Shown here: positions 1 through 7,828 of the stretch, one piece after another
How the letters are laid out: each line of letters starts with the position of its first letter
Position numbering within the stretch: the first letter of the stretch is position 1
From: DASSTY01 sp035760645
GTDB taxonomy: Bacteria > Gemmatimonadota > Gemmatimonadetes > Gemmatimonadales > GWC2-71-9
Direction: 5' to 3'
DNA length: 64,000 nt
Assembly (NCBI GenBank): GCA_035760645.1
Contig: DASTSO010000023.1
Location: 1 to 64,000, forward strand
Program-made: the position numbers and the translations under genes
The notes under the pieces: model-generated
Seen by the model: only the letters and a program-made list of their open reading frames with translations
Told to the model about the DNA's origin: nothing
The model's database searches: none

Positions 1-415
<415 letters not shown>

Positions 416-555
416 ATAGTTCGATATAGCTCGATCCGAACGATCTGGTTAATCGTCTCGGAATCACAATTTCAGAGTTAAACCCGTCCGACCGCCCTCT
501 GATAGACGGCTCGGACATAGGGTCCGCACTCGATTCACCTCTAGCTCAACATCAC

Positions 556-570
556 TTGTCAAAGAGCTGC
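556..570 (-). promoter_or_regulatory. boxA-like antitermination site in the rRNA leader
   Basis: The minus strand reads GCAGCTCTTTGACAA about 140 nt upstream of the 16S 5' end. This matches the bacterial rrn boxA consensus (TGCTCTTTAACA), which loads NusB/S10 onto RNA polymerase in the leader transcript. It lies downstream of all three predicted promoters, as expected. The embedded TTGACA could be read as a -35 box, but no -10 follows at a proper distance. Confidence 0.75.
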
Positions 571-656
571 CCAGGCACGCGGCCCGAGCCGACCTTCTCA
601 ACTTGTTGCGGCGTCTGCCGTTTCGCTTTCGCGAGGCGTTTCGCCGCGAGCCCCTC

Positions 657-685
657 ATTTTAGCTGGTCAGCGTCGCTTCGTCAA
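657..685 (-). promoter_or_regulatory. rrn promoter, proximal (TTGACG-17-TAAAAT)
   Basis: On the minus strand a -35 TTGACG (680-685) and a -10 TAAAAT (657-662) are separated by exactly 17 bp. Transcription would start near 650, upstream of boxA and the 16S gene. It is the last of three similar tandem promoters. Confidence 0.75.
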
Positions 686-747
686 GGGGTCTTTCGAGCC
701 GCCTTCACTTCGCTTTTGCCGCCGACCGCCGCACTGCAGGGGCGCAG

Positions 748-776
748 ATTCTAGCACCCTTCGTGGCCTGAGTCAA
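748..776 (-). promoter_or_regulatory. rrn promoter, middle (TTGACT-17-TAGAAT)
   Basis: On the minus strand a -35 TTGACT (771-776) and a -10 TAGAAT (748-753) are separated by 17 bp. The predicted start is near 741. It resembles the other two promoters of this leader in both hexamers and spacing. Confidence 0.75.
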
Positions 777-887
777 GGGGTCGGTTCATCGAGGTAAGCC
801 GTTCCGGCACCTTGGGATCCGACGCTGTTCCCGCTCGCCACCGCTCCGCCGTCGGCCGCTCGAAAGCGCCGTTTGGTGGAGCCCCGA

Positions 888-916
888 ATTGTAGCCGCTT
901 CGCCTCGATTCGTCAA
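888..916 (-). promoter_or_regulatory. rrn promoter, distal (TTGACG-17-TACAAT)
   Basis: On the minus strand a -35 TTGACG (911-916) and a -10 TACAAT (888-893) are separated by 17 bp. The predicted start is near 881. Between this promoter and the hairpins at 1040 and 1094 I see no gene. Confidence 0.72.
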
Positions 917-1039
917 CCCCTCGCGCCGTCCTGCCGCGCGGGTGATCGGCCCGGCAACCGGGCCCCCGACTTCGACTTGCGAAGCGCCTTCTCAGCGGGG
1001 CGGCAATACTAACCAAGGCCTCTCCGGGCCGCAAGCCCC

Positions 1040-1077
1040 GCCCCTCGGGAGCGTCTCCAGAGCGGCTCCCGAGGGGC
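1040..1077. repeat. 13-bp perfect inverted repeat, 12-nt loop
   Basis: Arms 1040-1052 and 1065-1077 (GCCCCTCGGGAGC and its complement) form a strong GC-rich stem. No U-tract follows on either strand and no gene reads into it, so a terminator role is not obvious. It lies between the divergent rrn promoters and the DUF892 gene. Confidence 0.7.
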
Positions 1078-1093
1078 TGGCCTACCAACCACG

Positions 1094-1164
1094 CCGCCGG
1101 TGCCTTTGTTCCCCGCGCGCCGACCACTGCCGCGGCCGCGCGCGGGGAACAAAGGCACCGGCGG
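1094..1164. repeat. 27-bp perfect inverted repeat, 17-nt loop
   Basis: Arms 1094-1120 and 1138-1164 are exact complements over 27 bp (core TGCCTTTGTTCCCCGCGCGC); the loop is 1121-1137. It sits in the same non-coding divergent interval as the hairpin at 1040-1077. The remaining stretches 917-1039 and 1165-1310 show no gene or RNA that I recognise. Confidence 0.85.
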
Positions 1165-1323
1165 GCCCCGGAGGGCGCCGCTGCGGGTGAGCCAGCGCAC
1201 GGTCACGCCCCCGGGCGGCGTCTACGTTGGGCCTTCGACGCGGCCGCGTGCCCGTGCGTCGGCGCTGCGGCGCCGCGCGCCGGGGCGGGCCCGGATGTGG
1301 GCCGGATGACCAGGAGACGGACG

Positions 1324-1851
1324 ATGGCGAAGCTTAGCTCCCTCGATGACCTGCTCGTGCACGAGATGAAGGACGTCTACGACGCCGAGCATCAGATCCT
1401 CAAGGCGCTGCCGAAGATGATCGACGCGACCAGCACCCCCGAGCTGCAGAACGCCTTCCAGCTGCATCTGCAGCAGACCGAGGGGCACGTACGGCGCCTC
1501 GAAGAGGCCTTCCGCCTGCTCGGCAAGGAGGCCAAGCGCGAGAAGTGCGCGGGTATGGCCGGCATCATCGCCGAGGGCGAGAAGATGATGGGCGAGAACA
1601 TGGAGCCCGGCGTGGCCGATGCCGCGATCATCGCCGCGGCCCAGAAGGTCGAGCACTACGAGATCGCCAGCTACGGCTGCCTCGCGACCTATGCCGAGAT
1701 GCTGGGCTACAACCAGGTGCACGACCTGCTGGGCCAGAACCTGAGCGAGGAGGAGGCGACCGACGAAAAGCTCACGGCCCTGGCCGAGAGTCTCGTCAAC
1801 GTCGAGGCCGAGCGCGGCGCGGGCGGCCAGCCCGGCAAGCGCACGCACTGA
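1324..1851 (+). CDS. DUF892 (YciF/YciE-type) ferritin-like protein
   Basis: A 175-residue all-helical protein of the DUF892 family, a ferritin-like four-helix bundle often linked to stress responses; its biochemical role is not settled. Candidate metal-site residues lie in the helices: E22/H23, E53/H55 and E110/H111/E113. The ATG at 1324 is chosen because AGGAG (1312-1316) lies 7 nt upstream; an in-frame start at 1297 has no comparable site. The DUF2383 gene follows after 38 nt, and the two probably form one unit. It is the first gene divergent from the rRNA operon. Confidence 0.88.
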   Translation: MAKLSSLDDLLVHEMKDVYDAEHQILKALPKMIDATSTPELQNAFQLHLQQTEGHVRRLEEAFRLLGKEAKREKCAGMAGIIAEGEKMMGENMEPGVADAAIIAAAQKVEHYEIASYGCLATYAEMLGYNQVHDLLGQNLSEEEATDEKLTALAESLVNVEAERGAGGQPGKRTH

Positions 1852-1889
1852 GCCGCGCACGGCGCGCACCTACCGGGAGGGGGACGACC

Positions 1890-2372
1890 ATGGATCGGAC
1901 GAACGACGCGAAGGCAACCACGGACCGCAGCGACGCGCTGTCCACGCTGAACAACCTGCTCGAGACCTGCCGCGACGGCGAGCAGGGCTTCCGCACCGCC
2001 GCCGACGGGGTGGACGACGCCAACCTCAAGCGGCTCTTCCAGAGCTACGCGCAGCAGCGCGCCGAGTTCGTGGCCGAGCTGCAGCGCGAGGTGCAGCGCC
2101 TGGGCGGCGATCCGGCGGACCACGGCCACGCGGCGGCCGCGGCTCACCGCGGCTGGATCAACATCAAGAGCGCGGTGACGGGCAAGGACGACCACGCCGT
2201 GCTGGCGGAGGCGGAGCGCGGCGAGGATTACGCGGTGAAGGCCTATCGGCAGGCGCTCGACAGCGGCCTGAGCCCCGAGCTGCGGATGATCGTCGAGCGG
2301 CAGTACATGCAGGTGAAGGAAGCGCACGACCACGTGCGCGCCATGCGCGACGCGCACGCCCACAAGGGCTGA
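1890..2372 (+). CDS. DUF2383 / PA2169-family four-helix bundle protein
   Basis: A 160-residue helical protein resembling the PA2169 family (DUF2383), another ferritin-like group. It has an N-terminal NNLLETCRDGEQGFR-type helix and a C-terminal helix ending in a His-rich AHAHKG tail. GGGAGGGGGA lies just upstream of the ATG at 1890. The pairing with DUF892 suggests a shared stress or storage role, which is inference. Identification rests on helical pattern and key words of the family, not on a search. Confidence 0.75.
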   Translation: MDRTNDAKATTDRSDALSTLNNLLETCRDGEQGFRTAADGVDDANLKRLFQSYAQQRAEFVAELQREVQRLGGDPADHGHAAAAAHRGWINIKSAVTGKDDHAVLAEAERGEDYAVKAYRQALDSGLSPELRMIVERQYMQVKEAHDHVRAMRDAHAHKG

Positions 2373-2391
2373 GGGCAGCGACCCGTCCGAT

Positions 2392-2421
2392 CACGAGCGG
2401 CGTCTCTCGTGGGGCGCCGCT
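2392..2421 (+). terminator. possible stem-loop terminator after the DUF2383 gene
   Basis: Two overlapping hairpins can form 20 nt after the stop codon: CACGAG/CTCGTG (2392-2397 with 2406-2411) and AGCGGCG/CGCCGCT (2396-2402 with 2415-2421), the latter followed by TTGATG. The weak U-tract keeps confidence low. Confidence 0.4.
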
Positions 2422-2458
2422 TTGATGTGCCCCCGTTTCCGGATCCCCCGTCTCATCG

Positions 2459-3610
2459 ATGCCTTCCCGCCACTGCTTCCCTGCCGCGTTCCTGATCGTC
2501 GTCTGCGTCGCCGTCGCGGGCTGCGGCGACGGACGCTCCCTCAGCGGCCCCGGTGCCGTCGGGCCGGGGCCGGCGACGCTGGCGCTGCGCCTCACGAGCG
2601 TCACCCTCGGCGTCGGCGAGCGACTCGCGGACGCCGCCCGGCCGCTCGGACCGGGCGGCGCGCCGGTGGCCCCCGCGTCGCTCACCTGGAGCTCGAGCGC
2701 GCCGACCGTGGCCGCCGTGTCGGCGGCCGGCGAGATCACTGCAGTGGCGCCCGGCCTCGCCACCGTCCGCGTGAGCGCGGGCGAGGCCACCGACTCGATG
2801 GCCGTGACGGTGGTGAACGGCCCGACCGCGAGCCTGCTCGCAGCCGGCGACATCGCCACGTGCACCGGCATGGGCGACGACTCGACGGCGGCGCTCGTGG
2901 AGGGCCTCGACGGCACCGTCCTCACACTGGGCGATAACGTGTACCCCGACGGCTCGCCGCAGGCGTATGCCCAGTGCTACGCGCCGACCTGGGGCCGGTT
3001 CAAGAGCCGCACCTATCCCGCGCCGGGCAATCACGACTACCTGACCCGCGAGGCAGCGGGCTACTTCGGGTACTTCGGCGCCCGGGCAGGCCCCCCGGGC
3101 AGGGGGTACTACAGCTTCGACCTGAACGGCTGGCACCTCGTCGCGCTGAACGGCGAGATCGACATCGGGGCGGGCTCGCCGCAGCTCGCGTGGCTCGCGC
3201 AGGATCTCGCGGCGCATCCGGCCGCGTGCACCCTCGCCTTCTGGCACGAGCCGCGCTTCAGCTCCGGCGTGGAGCACGGCGACAACCCCGGCCGTACCGC
3301 GGTCTGGCAGGTCCTCCACGACGCGGGGGCGGAGCTGGTCCTGAACGGACACGATCACGACTACGAGCGCTTCGCGCCGCAGACGCCGACCGGTGCGCCG
3401 GACGAGGCGCGCGGGATCCGCGAGTTCGTCGTCGGGACCGGCGGCGCCCACGCCTACGGGCTCGGCACCCGGCGGCCGAACAGCGAGGCCTCCCACAGCG
3501 GCACATTCGGCGTGCTGCGCCTGACGCTCTACGCGGGCGGCTACGCGTGGGAATTCGTGCCCGCCGACCCGAGCGGCTTCCGGGACCGGGGCAGCGGCGC
3601 CTGCCACTGA
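2459..3610 (+). CDS. Lipoprotein metallophosphoesterase with Big2-like domain
   Basis: A 383-residue predicted lipoprotein (lipobox VAGC, Cys22). It has a Big2-like immunoglobulin-fold segment at about 35-120 and a calcineurin-type metallophosphoesterase domain of the purple acid phosphatase kind. The metal motifs appear in order: AAGDIAT, GDNVYPDG, GNHDY, FWHEP and NGHDHDYE. It probably cleaves phosphoesters at the cell surface; the substrate is unknown. No strong ribosome-binding site precedes the ATG, so the start is less certain than the product. Its stop codon lies inside a 42-bp palindrome facing the convergent aminotransferase gene. Confidence 0.88.
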   Translation: MPSRHCFPAAFLIVVCVAVAGCGDGRSLSGPGAVGPGPATLALRLTSVTLGVGERLADAARPLGPGGAPVAPASLTWSSSAPTVAAVSAAGEITAVAPGLATVRVSAGEATDSMAVTVVNGPTASLLAAGDIATCTGMGDDSTAALVEGLDGTVLTLGDNVYPDGSPQAYAQCYAPTWGRFKSRTYPAPGNHDYLTREAAGYFGYFGARAGPPGRGYYSFDLNGWHLVALNGEIDIGAGSPQLAWLAQDLAAHPAACTLAFWHEPRFSSGVEHGDNPGRTAVWQVLHDAGAELVLNGHDHDYERFAPQTPTGAPDEARGIREFVVGTGGAHAYGLGTRRPNSEASHSGTFGVLRLTLYAGGYAWEFVPADPSGFRDRGSGACH

Positions 3611-3639
3611 GCCCGCGCGCGCGGGCTCAGTGGCAGGCG
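3598..3639. terminator. 42-bp perfect palindrome, probable bidirectional terminator
   Basis: Positions 3598-3639 are a perfect palindrome with 21-bp arms (half-site GCCTGCCACTGAGCCCGCGC). It covers the stop codon of the phosphatase gene and ends 2 nt before the stop of the convergent aminotransferase gene. It lacks U-tracts. Position and strength suggest that it ends or protects both transcripts. Confidence 0.65.
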
Positions 3640-3641
3640 GC

Positions 3642-4907
3642 TCACCGCCCGGCGGGGAGCCGCGCGACGGCCTCGACCAGGCGATCCACCTCGGCCATCG
3701 TCGTGTAGCAGGCCGCCCCGACTCGCACGAGCCCCTCGGGGATCCCCAGCCGCTCGACGACGGTGCTCGCGTAGAAGTCGCCGTTGGACACGAACAGCGC
3801 GGCGTCGACGAGCCGGCGCGCAACCTGCTCCGACGGGAGCCCGTCGACGGTGAACGCGATCGTCGGCGTGCGCGGCCGCCCCGGCGGCGGCCCGTAGAGA
3901 CGCACCCCGCGGATGCTCCCCAGCCCCTCCCAGAGCCGCGTGACGAGTTCCTGACCCCGCCGATGCAGCGCGGCGAAGGCCGCCGCCAGCCCCTCGCGGC
4001 GCGAGCCCGCGGGAGCGAGGGCGGCGAGGAAGTCGATCGCCGCCGCCGCCCCCACCATCCCTTCGTGATTCTGCGTGCCGGTCTCGAGCCGGTCCGGCGC
4101 CGTGTCCGGCGCGGGCGCGAGCTTCGGCACGTCGACCCTGGCGAGCAGCTCCTCGCGCCCGTAGAGCAGGCCGATGTGCGGCCCGTAGAACTTGTAGGCC
4201 GAGCAGGCGAGGAAGTCGCAGCCGATCTCGCCGACGTCCACCAGCGCGTGCGGTGCGTAGTGGACCGCGTCGACGAACGAGAGCGCGCCAGCTTCACGCG
4301 CGAGCGCCGCGGCGCGGCGCACGTCGGTGATGGTGCCGAGCGCGTTGGAGGCGGCGCCGATCGCGACCAGGCGAGTGCGCGGTCCGAGCGCGCGTCCGAA
4401 GTCCTCCCAGTCGAGCTCCCCGCTCGCCGGATCGAACCGCACCCGGCGCACCGTGAGGCCGCGCTCCTTCGCGAGGGCCAGCCACGGGGCGACGTTCGCG
4501 TGGTGATCGAGCTCGGTGGTGACGATCTCGTCGCCCGGGCCCCAGGCGCGGCCGAGGCCGCGGGCGAGGTGGAAGGCGATCGTGGTCATGTTGGCGCCGA
4601 AGGCGATCTCCGAGGGCCGTGCGCCGAGAAGGTCGCCGGCGGCGGTGCGCGCAGCGGCGATCGCCGCGTCGGTCTCGACGCTGGTGGGATAGACCCAGTG
4701 CGTGTTCGCGTTGTGATGGAGGAGGTAGTCCGCCATGGCATCGACGACGCGCCGCGGCACCTGGGTGCCGCCGGGGCCGTCGAAGTATGCGACCGGCAGG
4801 CCGGCGTGGCGGCGCTCGAGCGCGGGGAAGGCGGCACGGATCGTGTCCACGCCGGCCACGGCGGTGCCGGCCTCCTGCGGGTCGGTGGAGCGGACGGGTG
4901 CGGTCAT
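3642..4907 (-). CDS. Cysteine desulfurase-like aminotransferase class V protein
   Basis: A 421-residue PLP enzyme of aminotransferase class V, closest in style to the desulfurase-like family typified by Vibrio VC1184. The PLP lysine is K239 in SAYKFYG, and D213 in FVDAVH would contact the pyridine nitrogen. The catalytic loop Cys of true cysteine desulfurases is not seen: the matching C-terminal region reads VSNGDFYAS. The substrate is therefore unknown. The ATG at 4907 is preceded by AGGAG at 7 nt. It follows the RGG-tailed protein gene on the same strand. Confidence 0.85.
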   Translation of the reverse strand: MTAPVRSTDPQEAGTAVAGVDTIRAAFPALERRHAGLPVAYFDGPGGTQVPRRVVDAMADYLLHHNANTHWVYPTSVETDAAIAAARTAAGDLLGARPSEIAFGANMTTIAFHLARGLGRAWGPGDEIVTTELDHHANVAPWLALAKERGLTVRRVRFDPASGELDWEDFGRALGPRTRLVAIGAASNALGTITDVRRAAALAREAGALSFVDAVHYAPHALVDVGEIGCDFLACSAYKFYGPHIGLLYGREELLARVDVPKLAPAPDTAPDRLETGTQNHEGMVGAAAAIDFLAALAPAGSRREGLAAAFAALHRRGQELVTRLWEGLGSIRGVRLYGPPPGRPRTPTIAFTVDGLPSEQVARRLVDAALFVSNGDFYASTVVERLGIPEGLVRVGAACYTTMAEVDRLVEAVARLPAGR

Positions 4908-5010
4908 GCCTGACTCCTGAGCAGGTAGGTGATGCAGGCGGCGCCTCGTGCTCCGGAGAGGACGAGGCGCCGCGAGTGGAGGCGTGAAGCGGACGATCCG
5001 AGGCGCGCGT

Positions 5011-5646
5011 TCAGCGGGGGCTGCCGCCGCTGCCGCTGCCGCCGCTGCTGCCGCTGCCACCGGTCGGCCCGCCGCCCCGCCCCGGGCCACGCCCGCCGCC
5101 CCGGCCCTGGCCGCCGCGCCCGGGGCCACCACCGCGGCCGCCGCGGTCGCGGTCGTCGAACTTCCGGCTCTTGGCGAGCTCCTCCGCCTGGCGCGTCGCC
5201 TGGCGAATCATCTGCGCGGGGCTCATCGGCTTCGGCAGCTCGCGCGCGCGGCCGGGGGTGAAGCCGTACTCGGTGCCCTTCTTCTCCACCTCGAGCGGAC
5301 GCGCGGTGGTCACCTCGTAGCAGCCCAGCACCTCCTGGCCGTTGCTGTCGGCCACGCGGAGCCGCTCGGCGAGCGCCTCGCGGCTCGGCACGCCGTCGAG
5401 CACGAGCGGGGCGCGACCGTCGATCGAGGCCGGCTTGAAGAGCACGACGCAGCGCGCCCCGCGCACCGAAGGCTGCACCTGCGGCTCCTGCTTGCCGCCG
5501 ACCTCGCGGGCCCACTTCACCGCCTCGCGCTCCTGCATCGTCATGCCACCGGTCTGGGCGGGCGCGGCCGCGCCCTTCGCGCCGCTCTTCCGCCGCTCCT
5601 GCTGTTCCCGCAATGCCTTCAGATATTCGGGCTCGTTCTCGGCCAT
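5011..5646 (-). CDS. Unknown protein with RGG/Gly-rich C-terminal tail
   Basis: A 211-residue protein that I do not recognise. Residues 1-45 are charged and helical (MAENEPEYLKALREQQER). About 50-145 look like a small folded domain, including PASIDGRAPLVLDG and TEYGFTPGRARELPKPMS. Residues 168-211 are a low-complexity Arg/Gly/Ser tail with RGG-like boxes. Such tails often bind RNA or polyanions, so a nucleic-acid role is possible but unproven. It lies between the MATE exporter and the aminotransferase, same strand. The high GC of the tail makes database hits by composition likely. Confidence 0.75.
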   Translation of the reverse strand: MAENEPEYLKALREQQERRKSGAKGAAAPAQTGGMTMQEREAVKWAREVGGKQEPQVQPSVRGARCVVLFKPASIDGRAPLVLDGVPSREALAERLRVADSNGQEVLGCYEVTTARPLEVEKKGTEYGFTPGRARELPKPMSPAQMIRQATRQAEELAKSRKFDDRDRGGRGGGPGRGGQGRGGGRGPGRGGGPTGGSGSSGGSGSGGSPR

Positions 5647-5709
5647 GATCTCAGCTCCACCTGCGTGAATGGGCGATCCCGCGTCTCGTTCCGGCGTAGG
5701 ATAACAGCA

Positions 5710-7149
5710 TCAGGCCCGCCGCGCTGCCCGGTCCCGCGGAGGCGTCGGGGAGGGGGCGGCACTCGGCAGGTCCCGCCCCGGGGCCTCCACCGCGAGGCGG
5801 CGCAGCCCGCGTCCGAGCCGCCGCCGCACGCGTGCGAGCAGGAGGAGCGCGACGACGCCGAGGCCGACGACGAGCCCCCACCAGAGGCCGCGCGGCCCCG
5901 CGCCGACGCGGAAGCCGAGCAGCGCGCTGACCGGCAGGCCGATCGCGTAGAAGCCGAGGACGTTGAGGATCATCGGGGCGCGGGTGTCGCCCACGCCACG
6001 CAGGACGCCGATCGAGACGACCTGCCAGCCGTCGAAGAGCTGGAAGAGTCCCGCAATCGGAAGCAGCAGCGCGGCGATCGCCACGACGACGGGATCCGTG
6101 GCGTAGATGCGTGCGAGGAGGTGCGGCGCGGTGAGAAAGGCGAGCGCGCTGAGCGCCATGAAGGCGGTAGCGAGCGCGAGCGCCGCGCCGGCGGCGCGCC
6201 GTGCGCGCGCGTCGTCGCCCGCCCCGACGGCCTGACCGACCAGCACGGCCGCCGCCCCCGAGATGCCGAGCGGGACCATGAACGTGAGGGAGGCGAGGTT
6301 GAGCGCGACCTGGTGGCCGGCCATCTCGCGCGCGCCGAGCCAGCCCATGAGGACGCCGATCGCGCCGAAGGCGCCGAACTCGAGCTGCAGCTGGGCGCCG
6401 ATCGGCGCGCCGAGGCGCAGCATGCGCGCGAGCGGCGCGGCCTCGAGCACCTCGCGCCGCAGCGGCCGCAGCGCCGGCCGGAGCGCGGGCCAGGCGAGCG
6501 CCGCCAGCCCGAGGCCCATGAGCCAGCGGCTCGCCACGGTGGCCCAGGCGGAGCCGACGGCGCCCATCGGCGGCGCGCCGAGATGGCCGTAGATGAGTAC
6601 CCAGTTCGCGGCGACGTTCGCGAGGTTGGCCAGGACGATCGTGACGACGACGGGGCGCAGGCGTCCCAGCGCCTGCAGCGTCTGCCGGAGCACGATGAAG
6701 GCGAGGAACGGCGGGACGCCGACGGCGCTCACCCGGGCGTAGGCCGCGGCGATGGGGACGATCTCGCCGGGCTGCCCGAGCCGGTCGAACACGGCCCCGG
6801 CGGGCAGGAGGAGAAGCGCGAGCGGCAGCGCGAGCAGCCCCGCGAGCAGGAGACCGCGCTGCAGCGCGCGCGCGACCGCGGCGGCGTCGCGCGCGCCCAC
6901 GGCCTGCGCCACGAGCGGATCGAGCGCCATGAGGGCGCCCTGGCCGAAGATGACGACGGCGAAGAAGTACAGGTTGCCGAGCGCGACGGCGGCGAGCGCG
7001 GGGCCCGAGAGGTGGCCGACCATGATCGTATCGGCCGTGCCCATCGTCATGAGGCCGACCTGCACCAGGACCACGGGGAGCGCGAGCCGGGCCATGGCAC
7101 GCAGGTCGTCGCGCCGCGGCCGGAACCGCGGCCGCGGCGGTGTCACCAT
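5710..7149 (-). CDS. MATE family multidrug/Na+ antiporter (NorM-like)
   Basis: A 479-residue inner-membrane protein with about 12 hydrophobic segments in two homologous halves, the layout of the MATE exporters that expel cationic drugs or metabolites against Na+ or H+. Family-like stretches include MGTADTIMVGHLS near the N-terminus and GISGAAAVLVGQAVGAG after the midpoint. The ATG at 7149 lies 10 nt after the stop of the TM2 gene, so the two are probably co-transcribed. The C-terminal 45 residues are basic and Pro-rich. The substrate cannot be inferred. Confidence 0.92.
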   Translation of the reverse strand: MVTPPRPRFRPRRDDLRAMARLALPVVLVQVGLMTMGTADTIMVGHLSGPALAAVALGNLYFFAVVIFGQGALMALDPLVAQAVGARDAAAVARALQRGLLLAGLLALPLALLLLPAGAVFDRLGQPGEIVPIAAAYARVSAVGVPPFLAFIVLRQTLQALGRLRPVVVTIVLANLANVAANWVLIYGHLGAPPMGAVGSAWATVASRWLMGLGLAALAWPALRPALRPLRREVLEAAPLARMLRLGAPIGAQLQLEFGAFGAIGVLMGWLGAREMAGHQVALNLASLTFMVPLGISGAAAVLVGQAVGAGDDARARRAAGAALALATAFMALSALAFLTAPHLLARIYATDPVVVAIAALLLPIAGLFQLFDGWQVVSIGVLRGVGDTRAPMILNVLGFYAIGLPVSALLGFRVGAGPRGLWWGLVVGLGVVALLLLARVRRRLGRGLRRLAVEAPGRDLPSAAPSPTPPRDRAARRA

Positions 7150-7159
7150 CGGTCGGGCC

Positions 7160-7552
7160 TCAGCGGAAGGTCGGCGGCGAGGGGGTGCGGTCTTCCGGCG
7201 GTCGGGCGAGGAGCCGCTCGGTGAAGTCGACGCGCTCGGCGAGCTCGGCGACCTCGTGCCGGAGCAGCTCGAGCTCGTCGAGCACCGCCTGCGGGATCGC
7301 GGCGGACGCGCCGGAGTCGAGCGACTCGGCATCCCAGTTCAGCACCAGGCGCCCCCCGGCGTCGCGGAAGCCGCCGCCGGCGAGGAGGATGATGTCGTAC
7401 ATCCACCAGAGCCCGAGGCCGCCGGCGGTGAGCGCCATGAGCACCGCGGTGCCGGTCTTGCCGGTGTAGAAGCGGTGCGCCCCGACGAATCCGAGAAAGA
7501 TGCTGAGCAGCAGCGCGACGCTGCGCGACTTGTCGGAGGGGCCGTCGGTCAT
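7160..7552 (-). CDS. TM2 domain membrane protein
   Basis: A 130-residue protein with an N-terminal TM2 domain: a transmembrane pair joined by a short charged turn (GFVGAHRFYTGKTG at about 21-34, GLWWMYDIILL after it). A soluble tail of about 75 residues with a short coiled-coil-like segment (LDELELLRHEVAELAER) follows. TM2 proteins have no agreed biochemical role. tRNA-Arg lies 22 nt upstream on the same strand and the MATE gene follows after 10 nt. Confidence 0.85.
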   Translation of the reverse strand: MTDGPSDKSRSVALLLSIFLGFVGAHRFYTGKTGTAVLMALTAGGLGLWWMYDIILLAGGGFRDAGGRLVLNWDAESLDSGASAAIPQAVLDELELLRHEVAELAERVDFTERLLARPPEDRTPSPPTFR

Positions 7553-7574
7553 GGGAACCTCGCAGGGATGGAAG

Positions 7575-7648
7575 CGCGCCCGGCAGGACTCGAACCTGCG
7601 ACCATCCGCTTAGAAGGCGGATGCTCTATCCAGCTGAGCTACGGGCGC
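7575..7648 (-). tRNA. tRNA-Arg(TCT)
   Basis: The minus strand folds as a standard tRNA. The acceptor is GCGCCCG/CGGGCGC, the D-stem GCTC/GAGC, the anticodon stem TCCGC/GCGGA with loop CTTCTAA (anticodon TCT), and the T-arm GCAGG-TTCGAGT-CCTGC. The discriminator is G (7575). CCA is not encoded. Confidence 0.96.
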
Positions 7649-7828
7649 CGGCGCCGCGACGCGCGCGGCCATCGCACAAAGCTAACCCGAACGCACTCCG
7701 GCGAAACCCGGCTCAGCGCCCCTCCGTACGGGACGCACCAGTCGGGCAGTTTCATCGGGCAGTCTCAGCCGGCTCCACCCTCGCGGCGCGCCGCCCGGCG
7801 CGCCGCGTCCCCCGCCCCCGGAGGCCAC

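Noticed and set aside
556..570. TTGACA inside the boxA region as a fourth rrn promoter
   Set aside because: No -10 follows at 16-18 bp, and the full match to boxA explains the sequence.
1223..1228. TACGTT followed by GGGCC upstream of the DUF892 gene, like the -10 of the LpxH-like gene
   Set aside because: No -35-like hexamer lies 16-18 bp upstream, so the match is probably chance.
3630..4913. A 427-codon plus-strand frame opposite the aminotransferase gene
   Set aside because: It has the composition of an antisense frame with no motif, and the opposite strand encodes a clear PLP enzyme.
4948..7224. A long open frame of 758 codons on the plus strand opposite the RGG protein, MATE and TM2 genes
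   Set aside because: It is a shadow of genes on the minus strand in GC-rich DNA; it shows no domain, is rich in Arg, Ala, Glu and His, and crosses three recognised genes.
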